Positions 42,071 to 50,751 are shown, counted from the first letter of the stretch. The stretch: 64,000 bases of DNA from Sinomonas atrocyanea (GCF_030811715.1 NZ_JAUSRH010000001.1:62001-126000); one strand, 5' to 3'. A program made the numbers and translations. Notes: generated by a model not told the origin, from the sequence alone.

Positions 42071-43029
42071 CGCCGCTCGCGGCCGCGACCGCGGCACTGT
42101 GGATCCTGGTCCTCACGCGGCTCGGACCGTTCCTGCGAAAGCGCGGGGACCTGGTGTTCTTCGCCGCTCTTGCCGGGGCCGCCGCAGCGGTGCTCATGGC
42201 GCCCGCGGTGAGCGACACCGTCTTCGCTGGGGGCGCGGCGGTGCCCACGGTCGGATCCCTCATCATGCTCGGCCTCGGGCTCGTGCGCGCGGCGATCGTC
42301 CGGGCCGTCGTGCTGCCCGCCCACCAGGCCCCGGTGCTGCAGCGCGGCCTCCTCCAGACGGCCGCGGCGATGACGGCATACTGCTCGGCCTACGCCTGCG
42401 CGGCCATAGTCGGCGCCGTCCCCCTGCGCGGACTGCCGGCGGTCCCCGAGGCGCAGGTGGACGTCGGGGTGTTCGTGTTCACCACGACGCTCTCCATCTA
42501 CGTCATCTTCGCCGCCGTCCAGATCGCGCTGGTGTGCCTGCGCTATGTGCCGCAGATGGCTTCCGGCCTGTTCAGGATCGGCTTCACCACCGTGGCAGTC
42601 GGGTGCGGCTCGGCGGTCGCCGGCATGGCCGCCAACGTGCTCCGCGAAGCCGGAGACCTCACCTCGCTCGGCCTCGACGCCGGGCCTGCGCTCGAGGCCT
42701 CCTTCGAGTGGTTCGCCGGCTGCGCCGGCGTACTGCTGCCGCTGGGGCTCGCGCTCCCGTCGCTGACGCGGTGGGCCGATGCGTGGCAGGTGTACGAGCG
42801 CTACTGCCTGCTGCGGCTCGACCGGGTCTGGCGGCGCGCGGCCGACACCAACCTCGTGATGGACGCACTCACGGCGCCCCTCAGCGGCGTCGTCAGCAGG
42901 GATCCCCGATCCCGCCTGCACCGCGCCCTCGTCGAAATCATGGACAGCGAACTCGCCGCAGGCGGCTCGCTCCTGACATCATCGGAATCGAGACTCGTCA
43001 AGAAATCGGAGGAAGCCTTCTATGCCTGA
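42067..43029 (+). CDS. MAB_1171c/DUF6545-like multi-pass membrane protein
   Basis: This is a 320-residue protein with about seven membrane helices in the first 250 residues and a soluble C-terminal tail containing WADAWQVYERYCLLRLDRVW, a segment typical of the MAB_1171c-like family. GTG 42067 overlaps the protease stop (GTGA), and its own stop overlaps the start of the XRE gene. It may be the sensor or effector at the membrane; transport function is only a database-style guess for this family. Confidence 0.8.
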   Translation: MTPLAAATAALWILVLTRLGPFLRKRGDLVFFAALAGAAAAVLMAPAVSDTVFAGGAAVPTVGSLIMLGLGLVRAAIVRAVVLPAHQAPVLQRGLLQTAAAMTAYCSAYACAAIVGAVPLRGLPAVPEAQVDVGVFVFTTTLSIYVIFAAVQIALVCLRYVPQMASGLFRIGFTTVAVGCGSAVAGMAANVLREAGDLTSLGLDAGPALEASFEWFAGCAGVLLPLGLALPSLTRWADAWQVYERYCLLRLDRVWRRAADTNLVMDALTAPLSGVVSRDPRSRLHRALVEIMDSELAAGGSLLTSSESRLVKKSEEAFYA

Positions 43030-43462
43030 GAATCTCCCGCCGGAGCCACAGGAAGTCTTGGCGGAACGCCTCAACACGCTCCTCGACGTCGTGGCTGCCG
43101 AGGGCGGCAACCGCTACACGTTCCCGGAGATCAAGACCGCCATGGAGGCCCGCGGCGTCCACATCTCCCGCCAGCGTTGGCACTACATGCGCGCCGGAAC
43201 CGGCCCCATGACCACGGACACGCCCCTCCTCGAAGCCCTCGCCGACTTCTTCGGCGTCCCCGTCTCCTTCCTCACCGACGCCGACGCCGCGGTCCCCTCG
43301 CGCGTGACGGCCCAGCTTGAGCTGCTCCGCACGCTCAAGGAGGCCGAGGTCAAGAACTTCGCTGCCCGCGCCCTGACGAGCGACCTCTCCCCCGAGACCC
43401 TCCTGGAGATCCGCGACATCATCGACCAGACCCTCAACCGGCAGTCGCACGACCACGACTGA
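43022..43462 (+). CDS. XRE-like helix-turn-helix regulator (EspR-like)
   Basis: This is a 146-residue DNA-binding protein. The helix-turn-helix lies in residues 10-75 (YTFPEIKTAMEARGVHISRQ, then RWHYMRAG, LLEALADFFGVPVSFLTD), a layout as in EspR/XRE regulators, followed by a dimerisation helix (EIRDIIDQTLNRQ). Start 43022 overlaps the preceding stop. As third gene of the cassette it is the likely target of the ImmA/IrrE-type protease. Confidence 0.85.
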   Translation: MPENLPPEPQEVLAERLNTLLDVVAAEGGNRYTFPEIKTAMEARGVHISRQRWHYMRAGTGPMTTDTPLLEALADFFGVPVSFLTDADAAVPSRVTAQLELLRTLKEAEVKNFAARALTSDLSPETLLEIRDIIDQTLNRQSHDHD

Positions 43463-43504
43463 ATCCCGCTGGCCCGTCGCAGGCACGGCCTCGGGACGTG
43501 AAAG

Positions 43505-43530
43505 GGCCGCGGCCCCTGCGGGCCGCGGCC
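43505..43530. terminator. Bidirectional hairpin between the XRE and SPW genes
   Basis: An 11-bp stem (GGCCGCGGCCC / GGGCCGCGGCC) with a CTGC loop lies between two convergent genes. Confidence 0.75.
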
Positions 43531-43550
43531 GGTGGTGAAGGATGATTCGC

Positions 43551-43910
43551 TCAGTGCGAGGGCATCACGCGGTGGTGCCTGGCGTCGTTGGCCGGTTTGA
43601 AGGCCGCAGCTGTCACTCCAGCGGCGACGATGCCGGCGATCCACGAGGTCCAGGACGCTCCCGTATGAGTCGTGTACATGCCCATCCACGGGGACACGAA
43701 CAGCAGGACGCCCAGAGCGCACTGCACGTATTCGAGCCACGGTGTGCCGGGCAACGACAGGTTGAGGACGGCCGATGCGATCAGCAGGATCCCGAACACG
43801 AGCATGAGCGAAGTCGACGACGCGGTCTGCGACGTCCACATCGTTGCAAGCGCCGCGTAGAGGCCGCAGATGAGCGCGACGTAGTCCTCCCAGCGCGTCC
43901 ACTTGTTCAT
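43551..43910 (-). CDS. SPW-repeat membrane protein
   Basis: This is a 119-residue protein with four membrane helices in two similar halves. The SPW signature is visible (LLFVSPWMGMY), and the first half has the related EDYVALICGLYAALATMWTS. Function is unknown; the family is common in actinobacteria. ATG 43910 has GGAGGAG upstream and gives the usual length. Confidence 0.88.
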   Translation of the reverse strand: MNKWTRWEDYVALICGLYAALATMWTSQTASSTSLMLVFGILLIASAVLNLSLPGTPWLEYVQCALGVLLFVSPWMGMYTTHTGASWTSWIAGIVAAGVTAAAFKPANDARHHRVMPSH

Positions 43911-44059
43911 GGGTTTGCACTCCTCCCAACTCTCCACCCCCGGTCCCCCCGGGGGACTCGGTCAGTGCTCGGCTGGTCGGTGCAACTGCGCCGGCGCATG
44001 GGCGCTGGCCACTTCAAGTACACGCCGGAGAACGCGGGCTGTAAAGGGCGGAAGTCCCC

Positions 44060-44560
44060 CTAGCTGCGGGTGAGCTCCTGCGCGTCGAGGGGCTCTCCCG
44101 CCTGCTCGTCGCCCTGCGCGTGCAGCACCATGACGGGGCAGGAGGCGTGCTCGGCGACGGCGCGGCTCACCGAGCCGAGCAGCATGCCCATGAATCCGCC
44201 GAGGCCGCGGGAACCGACAACGAGCATGGTCGCCTCGCGGCTGGCCCGGATGAGGACCTGCGCCGGGCGCCCCTCCACGGTGAGCGCCCTCAGGCCCTCC
44301 GGCTGGTGGTCCCCGTAGGCCTCCTTGAGGGCAGACTGCAGCACCGTCGCCGCGTCCTCCTCGGGGTTCCAGTCGATGCCTGGATAGGAGACGTACCCGG
44401 CGCTGCTCGTGGGGATGTGCCAGGCGGCGATCGCGGTGATCGGGCCGCCTACCGTGGGCTCGAGCCGCGCAGCCCATTTCAGGGCCTCGATCGAGAGGGG
44501 CGAACCGTCGACGCCGACGACGATCCCTTGGACGGGGGCAGACTCCTGTGCTTCGCTCAT
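44060..44560 (-). CDS. Universal stress protein (UspA family)
   Basis: This is a 166-residue single-domain USP. The N-terminal strand IVVGVDGSPLSIEALKWAAR and the ATP-binding motif LVVGSRGLGGFMGMLLGSVS (GxxGxxxxxxG[S/T]) followed by CPVMVL are intact, so it is an ATP-binding type. It lies downstream of the NRAMP-like transporter gene in the same direction, 84 bp away. Confidence 0.93.
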   Translation of the reverse strand: MSEAQESAPVQGIVVGVDGSPLSIEALKWAARLEPTVGGPITAIAAWHIPTSSAGYVSYPGIDWNPEEDAATVLQSALKEAYGDHQPEGLRALTVEGRPAQVLIRASREATMLVVGSRGLGGFMGMLLGSVSRAVAEHASCPVMVLHAQGDEQAGEPLDAQELTRS

Positions 44561-44644
44561 GGCCAGAGCCTAGGGCCGAGGCCCGTCCGGAGCTAGGGAA
44601 CTTGGGCCCCCGTGCACGGCAGCCCCGGCTGGCGGAGCCCGACC

Positions 44645-45955
44645 CTAGTGAGAGCCAGCGAGCTGCGACCAGAGGGCCAGGACACCGCAGACGGCCATGG
44701 CACCCGCGGTGGTCCATCCCAGCACGTTGGAGAGGACTCCGTTGCGGGCATTGCCCATGATCTTCCTGCTGCGCGCGATGAGGAGGACCACCACGAGGAA
44801 GGGCGCGGCAGCCACGGCGTTGATCATGGCGCTGAGCACGAGCATGGTCATCGGGTTGGGGAAGAGGCTTGCGAGCAGCGTGCCGCCCACCGTCCCCAGG
44901 AGCACGAGCCCGTAGAACACCGGCGCCCTGCGCACACTGCGCTCGAAACCCCAGGACTTTCCCGTCAGGCTGCTCAGGCCGATGCAGGCGGCGGACGCCA
45001 GCACCGGCACGCCGAGGAGGCCGGTCCCGATGAACCCCACGGCGAAGACCGCGCCGGCCAGCGGGCCCGCGATCGGGCTGAGGGCCTTCGCGGCATCCGC
45101 CGCCGTCTGGATCGACTGGCCATGCTGCCCCAGAGTGGCGCCCGTGGCCACGATGACGGCGAACATCACGACCACCGAGAGGGTCATCCCGGTCACGACG
45201 TCGATCCGGCGCTCGTTCCTCCTCCGGTGGGCACGATGGAGCGGCATATCACGGCCCGGCACGGCCGAGGGGCCTCCATGGCGCTTCTCGGCCCGCATCT
45301 CCTCGACCCTCTGGCCACTCTCCCAGAAGAAGAGGTATGGCGAGATGGAGGTGCCGAAGACGCCGGCGACGAGGCCCCAGTAGGGGAGGTCTCCCGTGAG
45401 CTGCTGGAACGAGAGTCCCTTCAGGACCTCGAGCCAGTCGACATGGGCCACGAACATCACGGCCACGTACGTGAACAGTGCGAGGCAGAGGCCTGTGAAG
45501 ATGCGGGAGACGATGCGGTACGAGCCCGCAACGAGTAGCACGGCGATGGCGAGGCCCGCGAGTGCGCTCCACAGCTGGGCGGGACCGGCACCGAGGAGTT
45601 CCATTCCTCCCCCGACGGCCATGAGATCGGCGGAGAGGTTGACGGTGTTCGACACCAGCAGGAGGACGAGGAGGATCCCGACGGTGATTCTTCCGGCGCG
45701 GGGAAAGCGCTCCCGCACGATCGCGCCGATGCTCTTGCCGGTTGCCGCGGCCGTGCGGTCGGACATCTCCTGGGCGGCGATCATCAGCGGGAGCACGACA
45801 GGGGCCGTCCAGACCATGCCGAAGCCGTACAGGGCCCCGGCCTGGGCGTAGGTCGCGATGCCGGAGGGATCGTTGTCCGAGGCGCCTGTGACCACCCCGG
45901 GTCCGAGGGTCTTCGCCGCGCACTTCCACCACGGGCCCGCGCGCTTGCTGCTCAT
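44645..45955 (-). CDS. NRAMP-family divalent metal transporter-like protein
   Basis: This is a 436-residue protein with eleven membrane helices. The TM1 metal site reads NDPSGIATYAQAG instead of the canonical DPGN of MntH/NRAMP, and the TM6 MPH motif is not found. This is the pattern described for NRAMP-related magnesium transporters, so the substrate may be Mg2+ rather than Mn2+/Fe2+; this is inference. ATG 45955 has GAGG at 9 nt; a GTG at 45970 overlapping the upstream stop is an alternative. Confidence 0.82.
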   Translation of the reverse strand: MSSKRAGPWWKCAAKTLGPGVVTGASDNDPSGIATYAQAGALYGFGMVWTAPVVLPLMIAAQEMSDRTAAATGKSIGAIVRERFPRAGRITVGILLVLLLVSNTVNLSADLMAVGGGMELLGAGPAQLWSALAGLAIAVLLVAGSYRIVSRIFTGLCLALFTYVAVMFVAHVDWLEVLKGLSFQQLTGDLPYWGLVAGVFGTSISPYLFFWESGQRVEEMRAEKRHGGPSAVPGRDMPLHRAHRRRNERRIDVVTGMTLSVVVMFAVIVATGATLGQHGQSIQTAADAAKALSPIAGPLAGAVFAVGFIGTGLLGVPVLASAACIGLSSLTGKSWGFERSVRRAPVFYGLVLLGTVGGTLLASLFPNPMTMLVLSAMINAVAAAPFLVVVLLIARSRKIMGNARNGVLSNVLGWTTAGAMAVCGVLALWSQLAGSH

Positions 45956-45966
45956 GTGGCGCCGCC

Positions 45967-46611
45967 TCACTCCGCCGGCAGTCCGTGTGCCTCATGGTCG
46001 TGCGGCGCTGGTTTCTGGTGCGCTTCCTGGCCCGGTTCGGCCGCCTGCTCCTGGCCCGCGGTCTCCGTCTCGGGCAGCTTGGTCGGCTCAGGGAAGCGTG
46101 AGATCGCGGCCGGCACCGCGAGGAACATCATGATGCAGAGCACGCAGAGCACTCCCCCGGCCACGAGGGACTGCCACCGCCCCAGCACCACATCGAAGAT
46201 CAGCGACGAGGTGCCCATGATGAGCAGGGCAGCCAGCCCGAGGGCCACCTTCGCTGCCCAGGACCCGCTCGCCACAAGGCGGTCCTTGACCTGCTTTCGG
46301 AAGAGCCACCGGTGCACGCTCAACGGCGTGAGCACCACGAGGAGGGCGATCGCCGCGACCACGACCAGCACGAGGTACAGCGTCCGGGCGTACTCGTCCA
46401 GCGCGGTGAAGCGGGCCTGGAACGGCAGCGTCATGAGGAATCCCGCGATGAGCTGCAGGCCCGTCTGCAGGATGCGGAGCTCCTGCAGGATTTCGGCCCA
46501 GTTCCGGTCCAGCTTCTCCGCGTACGTCTCGCGCCGGTGGTAGAGGAGGTGGCGCTGGGACTTCCGCTCGGCGGTCCGCTCAGTGGTTCCGGAGGGCATC
46601 GATGAGCTCAC
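45967..46611 (-). CDS. DUF6328-like membrane protein
   Basis: This is a 214-residue protein with four membrane helices (residues about 55-75, 80-105, 125-145, 152-172). The conserved stretch NWAEILQELRILQTGLQLIA and GFLMTLPFQARF before the first helices resembles the DUF6328 family. The tail is rich in Glu/His/Pro. Its start (GTG 46611 or ATG 46599) is inside the upstream miniprotein frame, and its stop abuts the transporter gene, so all three form one unit. Confidence 0.72.
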   Translation of the reverse strand: MSSSMPSGTTERTAERKSQRHLLYHRRETYAEKLDRNWAEILQELRILQTGLQLIAGFLMTLPFQARFTALDEYARTLYLVLVVVAAIALLVVLTPLSVHRWLFRKQVKDRLVASGSWAAKVALGLAALLIMGTSSLIFDVVLGRWQSLVAGGVLCVLCIMMFLAVPAAISRFPEPTKLPETETAGQEQAAEPGQEAHQKPAPHDHEAHGLPAE

Positions 46612-46663
46612 TCTTGCGCAGGGACGAGTACCCTTTCAGGCCGAGCGCCTTCTCCGCCGGCAT
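46580..46663 (-). CDS. 27-residue Rho_N/SAP-like miniprotein
   Basis: A very short frame from ATG 46663 with an excellent AAGGAG at 7 nt encodes a peptide with the core LGLKGYSSLRKSELIDALR, which matches the N-terminal (SAP-like) domain of Rho-type proteins and of small actinobacterial Rho_N proteins. It overlaps the 5' end of the DUF6328-like gene in another frame. It may be a true microprotein or the coupling leader of that gene. Confidence 0.6.
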   Translation of the reverse strand: MPAEKALGLKGYSSLRKSELIDALRNH

Positions 46664-46735
46664 GGCCGTTCTCCTTCCATCGCGGGCCGCGTCTTCCAGC
46701 CCCGCTGAGATGTTCTTTCCCTTCCAGTACCGGGT

Positions 46736-47626
46736 TCACACCTCTTCGGGACCCTGGCGGCCGTCTCCCGCCAGGACCACGGACGCCTCAACTGAACGGT
46801 CCGTGACCGTGGTAGGGCTCTCGAGGTGCACGGCCTGGGACGGAATGATGCCGGCACCGCCGTACCGCTCCATGACCCGCCACTGCGCCACGACATCCTC
46901 GCCGGCGTGGGCAGGCGGAAGGTCGCGCCAGAACCGGAATCCGCCGCATTCCTCGAGGGCCTCCCGCCGGTACAGCACGCATCCGCCGACCCAGGCCACG
47001 CGGTACGGGAGCCACTCCCCCGCACGCAGTCGGCCCGTACGGCGCAGCTCGGCCGCGAGATGGGCCAGATTCGCCGCGTTGTGCAGGCTCCACCGCTCGA
47101 ACCCCGGAGCCCCGCGCTCCATCCGCTCGGGCCGCACCGGCCCATCCCACAGCGAGAACGACTCGACCTCCTCCGGGCGCGGGTCGTCGAGGTAGGAGAG
47201 GCCTTGGACCGCCATCCCCACGAACCCGCAGCCGAGGGTGCCGAGCGCCTCTCCCAGGGTGCGGACGGCACCGGGAGCCAGCCACACGTCGTCGTCCAGG
47301 AAGAGCACCCGCGGGGCGGTGGAGGCCTCGAGGAGGAACTGCCGATGCTCGGCCAGGCCCCTCCGAGGGTGGTGCCGGAGCGCGCGCACGGGGCGGCCCT
47401 GCGCTTCGAGCAGCCGCAGCATCGCGGCGGGCCCCTCGTACTCCCAGCCGGCCGGCCCGTCGCTCTGGTCGCTCACGACGACGCCGAAGCCGTCCGCGTC
47501 CTGGGCGGCGAGCCCGGCCAAGGTGGTCGCGAGCTCGGTGGGGCGGTTGCAGGTCGGGATGAGGACCTCGAGGAGCGGCTCGCTGTCCGGACCGGGCGCG
47601 GCCCAGTCCTCGGGCCCGCGGTTCAC
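46736..47626 (-). CDS. Glycosyltransferase family 2
   Basis: This is a 296-residue GT-A fold enzyme. It has the N-terminal VLIPTCNRPTELATTLAGLA, the DXD-like VLFLDDDVWLAPGAV, and a C-terminal acceptor segment GGCVLYRREALEECGGFRF, then AGEDVVAQWR. No membrane helix is present. GTG 47626 overlaps the hldE stop (GTGA). It is the last gene of the ALDH-like/hldE/GT2 unit; sugar and acceptor are unknown. Confidence 0.88.
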   Translation of the reverse strand: MNRGPEDWAAPGPDSEPLLEVLIPTCNRPTELATTLAGLAAQDADGFGVVVSDQSDGPAGWEYEGPAAMLRLLEAQGRPVRALRHHPRRGLAEHRQFLLEASTAPRVLFLDDDVWLAPGAVRTLGEALGTLGCGFVGMAVQGLSYLDDPRPEEVESFSLWDGPVRPERMERGAPGFERWSLHNAANLAHLAAELRRTGRLRAGEWLPYRVAWVGGCVLYRREALEECGGFRFWRDLPPAHAGEDVVAQWRVMERYGGAGIIPSQAVHLESPTTVTDRSVEASVVLAGDGRQGPEEV

Positions 47627-49074
47627 CGGTCCACCGTGCTGCCGGTCGGGCGGCTGTCGGTCGGGTGACGCTGCCCGCGCTCGGTCCAGCCCAGAGTCTC
47701 GAGGCGTCCGCCGACGGCCTCCACGGCACCCGCCTCGGCCAGCATGCCCGGAAGGTAGTCGCCGCCCTTGACGTACACGTCCGGGGCGAGGGCCTCGATG
47801 AGCGGAACCGCCGTCTCGGAGTCGAAGACGAGGGCATGGTCCACGGACGCGAGGGCCGCGACGACGGCGGCCCTGTCGCCCTCCGCGGTCAACGGCGGGG
47901 CGCCGTGGAGGCGGTGCGCGGACTGATCGGAGTTGACGCCGACCACGAGGAGGCCGCCCATCCGTGCCGCCTCCTCGAGGAAGGCGGTGTGGCCGCGGTG
48001 GAGCCCATCGAACACCCCGTTGGTGAGGACCACCGTCTGCCCGGCGGCCCGGGCCGCGGCCACGGCCTCGCGGGCGGCCTCGAGGGTGCTGACCTGACGG
48101 GCCGGTTCGCGGCGGAGGGCGGCGGCCAGGCGCTCCCCCGTGCACGTGCTCGTCCCCGGGAGGCCGACGACGACATCCGCGGCGGCCTGCCCGACGTCAG
48201 CGGCAGCCTCGACGGGCAGGCCCAGTGCAAGGGCGTAGGCGAGTCCGGCCACGAAGGTGTCCCCGGCTCCGACCGCGTTCTGCTCGGGGGCCGGGCGGGC
48301 CGCAGTCGCGTGCACGCTCCCGGGCCGCCCCAGGAGCACCGTCCCGTCCCGGTCGAGGGTCACGAGCGTGTGTGCGGCGCCGGTCGCCGACCCGAGCTCG
48401 CGCGCATGGCCCTCGGCCCAGGCTCGGCGGTCTCCGTGGGGCGTCGGCTCGCCGAGGAGATCGGCCGCTTCCTGGGCGTTGGGGGTGGCGACGTCGGCCC
48501 TGAGGCTGGCCCAGTCGTGGAAGCGCCGGGCGTCCACCACGAGCGCATGGGCTCCGCGGCGGATCGCGGCGCGGTCCAGCGCCGCGAGCGCGCCGAGGCC
48601 GTAGTCGCATACGACGACGGCGTCGGCCCAGGCCAGCGCGGCGAGCGAGCGGTCCGAGACCTCGCGGGCCTCGGCCTGGTCCGCAGGCCGGCACGAGTCC
48701 ACCCGCAGGAGCAGCTGGCCGCCGGCGAGCATCCGGGACTTCACCGACGTGGAGCGGCCGGCACGCCGCACGAGCGTTCCCTCGGTGCTGATCCCCGCCC
48801 GATCCAGGCACGCGGCGAGCGCGGCGCCAGGTTCGTCGTCGCCCGCTACCCCGGCGAGCACCACCTCGGCGCCGAGCGCGGCGAGGTTCATTGCGGTGTT
48901 CCCGGCTCCTCCCGGCGCGTCCACGACGCGGGCCACGTCCAGCACAGGGACGGGCCCCTCGCGGCAGAGCCTTTCGGCGCCGCCCTCGCACCAGCGGTCG
49001 AGGAGCACGTCCCCGAGCACGAGGATCTTGGGCCGGCGGCGGCCCAGGGCGGTGAGGATCTCAGCGGCGTCCAC
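47623..49074 (-). CDS. hldE: Bifunctional heptose 7-phosphate kinase / heptose 1-phosphate adenylyltransferase (copy 1)
   Basis: This is a 483-residue two-domain enzyme. The N-terminal PfkB kinase domain has GGAGNTAMNLAALGAEV and the catalytic NAVGAGDTFVAG. The C-terminal cytidylyltransferase-like domain has TNGVFDGLHRGH, VVGVNSD and DVYVKGGDY. It phosphorylates D-glycero-beta-D-manno-heptose 7-phosphate at C1 and later adenylates heptose 1-phosphate, giving ADP-heptose. GTG start at 49074. A second copy is at 55585. Confidence 0.93.
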   Translation of the reverse strand: MDAAEILTALGRRRPKILVLGDVLLDRWCEGGAERLCREGPVPVLDVARVVDAPGGAGNTAMNLAALGAEVVLAGVAGDDEPGAALAACLDRAGISTEGTLVRRAGRSTSVKSRMLAGGQLLLRVDSCRPADQAEAREVSDRSLAALAWADAVVVCDYGLGALAALDRAAIRRGAHALVVDARRFHDWASLRADVATPNAQEAADLLGEPTPHGDRRAWAEGHARELGSATGAAHTLVTLDRDGTVLLGRPGSVHATAARPAPEQNAVGAGDTFVAGLAYALALGLPVEAAADVGQAAADVVVGLPGTSTCTGERLAAALRREPARQVSTLEAAREAVAAARAAGQTVVLTNGVFDGLHRGHTAFLEEAARMGGLLVVGVNSDQSAHRLHGAPPLTAEGDRAAVVAALASVDHALVFDSETAVPLIEALAPDVYVKGGDYLPGMLAEAGAVEAVGGRLETLGWTERGQRHPTDSRPTGSTVDR

Positions 49075-49075
49075 C

Positions 49076-50566
49076 TCAGATCACCAGCCCTGGCCCGGGC
49101 CGGGAGACCACGGGCGGCTCGAGGTGGATCACCTTGGGGCGGCTGAGCTCGTCGAGCAGACGCGGGCCGAACCCCACGGGACTGCCGGTCTGCGGCAGGC
49201 CGGGCGCATCGGTCCCCGTGGCCCCCTGCGCGACGCCGTTCACCACGACGGTGCCGACCGGCAGCTCGGCCGCGGCGATCTGGGCGTGGGCGATGTCCCG
49301 GGTGAGCACGGTTGCGGATGCGCCGCAGGGGCAGTGGGCGGCCTCGGCGATCGCCTCGCCGAAGCTTCCTACCCGGATGACTGCGGCCACGGGACCGCGG
49401 ACCTCCTCGGTGAAGCCCTCGAGGGTGGCGGCGGGGCCGCTGAGGATGGTCGGCGGGTAGTAGGAACCGGGCCCGTCGGGGACGGCGCCGCCGGCGAGGC
49501 GGAGGGCGCCGCGGTCCATGGCGTCGGCGACTGCGCGGTGGACGTCCTCCCGCGCGCCGGCGTCGACGAGCGGACCGAGCCGGTCGCCCCCGGACCATTG
49601 GAGGGCCTGGTCGGCGAAGGCCGCGAGGAAGTCCTCGGCCATGTCCTCGAGCACGTAGATCCGGCTTGCGGCGGAGCGCAGCTGGCCTGCGTGCCGGAAG
49701 GCCGCCTCCGCCGCGCACGAGGCGGCCCAGCCGGGATCCACCTCTCGGTCCACGATGAAGACGCCGTTGCCGGGCCGACCGCGGACCAGATGGGCGCCGG
49801 TGCTGCACGCCAGGCCGGCCAGGCTGTCCGCCACCTCCGAGGAGCCGAGGTGGACGATCGCGTCGACGCGTCCGTCCGCGGCGAGGGCCGCGCCCACGGC
49901 GCCGCTGCCGGTCACGGTGCCGATCACCCCGGCGGGGACCGCGGAGGCGAAGAGGCGGCCGAGGCGCCGGCCCAGCGCTGGGCAGCGGCCACTCGGCTTG
50001 AGGACCACGGCGTTGCCCGCGGCCAGGGACGCCCCGACGACCGCGCAGGACACGGCTACGGGGTCGTCCCAGGACGTCAGCCCGAGCACGACTCCGCGGG
50101 GCTCGAAGACGGTGAAGTCGAGCCCGGAGAAGGCTCCGGCGAGGCTCGGGCCCGAGCGAAGCAGGCCAAGCTCCGCGAAGCGGCGCAGGGCCTCGGCTCC
50201 CGAGCGAACCCCCTCCAATGCGTCGTCGAAGAGGCGGCCTGTCTCCCGGGAGTTCAGGTCGGCGAGCTCGTGGGCCGCCGACTCGACGGCTGCGGCGATC
50301 TCACGCAGCGCTGTGGAGCGTTCCGCCTGGGGCGTGCGTCGCCACAGCGCTGACGCCCGGCGAGCCGATTGGAGTGCGCTCTCGGCCCGCTGCGCGTCGG
50401 GCGCGGCCAGCGCCTCCGCCCCCGTGTCCGGTCCGGGGGTGGCTCCTCCTGCTGTGTCCGCTCCTCCTGCTGTGTCCGCTCCGGCCGCGTCCGTTCCGGC
50501 TCCGTGTTCTCCTGATGGGTGCGGCGCACCCGCGTAGTCTGCCTCGTCCGGCAGGACAGCGCTCAT
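49076..50566 (-). CDS. Aldehyde-dehydrogenase-fold protein lacking catalytic residues
   Basis: This is a 496-residue member of the ALDH superfamily by overall pattern: LKPSGRCPALGRRLGRL, VHLGSSEVADSLAGLA, EEVRGPVAAVIRV, ASATVLTRDIAHA. The catalytic cysteine position reads HAGQLRSAASR (Cys replaced by Arg), and the general-base Glu of the ELGG motif is missing (HLVRGRPGNG). It is therefore probably not an active dehydrogenase. ATG 50566 follows AGGAGG. It lies upstream of hldE in the same direction, so it may act as a scaffold or cofactor-binding regulator. Confidence 0.82.
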   Translation of the reverse strand: MSAVLPDEADYAGAPHPSGEHGAGTDAAGADTAGGADTAGGATPGPDTGAEALAAPDAQRAESALQSARRASALWRRTPQAERSTALREIAAAVESAAHELADLNSRETGRLFDDALEGVRSGAEALRRFAELGLLRSGPSLAGAFSGLDFTVFEPRGVVLGLTSWDDPVAVSCAVVGASLAAGNAVVLKPSGRCPALGRRLGRLFASAVPAGVIGTVTGSGAVGAALAADGRVDAIVHLGSSEVADSLAGLACSTGAHLVRGRPGNGVFIVDREVDPGWAASCAAEAAFRHAGQLRSAASRIYVLEDMAEDFLAAFADQALQWSGGDRLGPLVDAGAREDVHRAVADAMDRGALRLAGGAVPDGPGSYYPPTILSGPAATLEGFTEEVRGPVAAVIRVGSFGEAIAEAAHCPCGASATVLTRDIAHAQIAAAELPVGTVVVNGVAQGATGTDAPGLPQTGSPVGFGPRLLDELSRPKVIHLEPPVVSRPGPGLVI

Positions 50567-50709
50567 GTCGACCTCCTGTACAGCTTCTCTCGGCCTACTA
50601 CCCCTGCCTTTCGCTCCCAAGCGGCCCCTTCCGGGGACTTCTCCGGGCGCGTTTGCACCCGGGCCGCGGGGGTAGCGGATCCGCACGGCGCTGTCTGCGG
50701 CGGCGCCGA

Positions 50710-50751
50710 CGATCGATCGGGACGAGCCGGCGATCGATCGGGACGAGCCGG
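50710..50751. repeat. Two perfect 21-bp tandem repeats in a divergent promoter region
   Basis: Two adjacent identical 21-bp units, each with the palindromic core CGATCGATCG, lie between the ALDH-like gene and the divergent GT9 gene. Two helical turns apart, they could be operator sites. Confidence 0.7.

Noticed and set aside
41580-43211. Long alternative-frame coding region over the ImmA/IrrE cassette
   Set aside because: It is an Arg/Pro/Ser-rich shadow frame typical of high-GC DNA, overlapping three genes with clear motifs and ribosome-binding sites.
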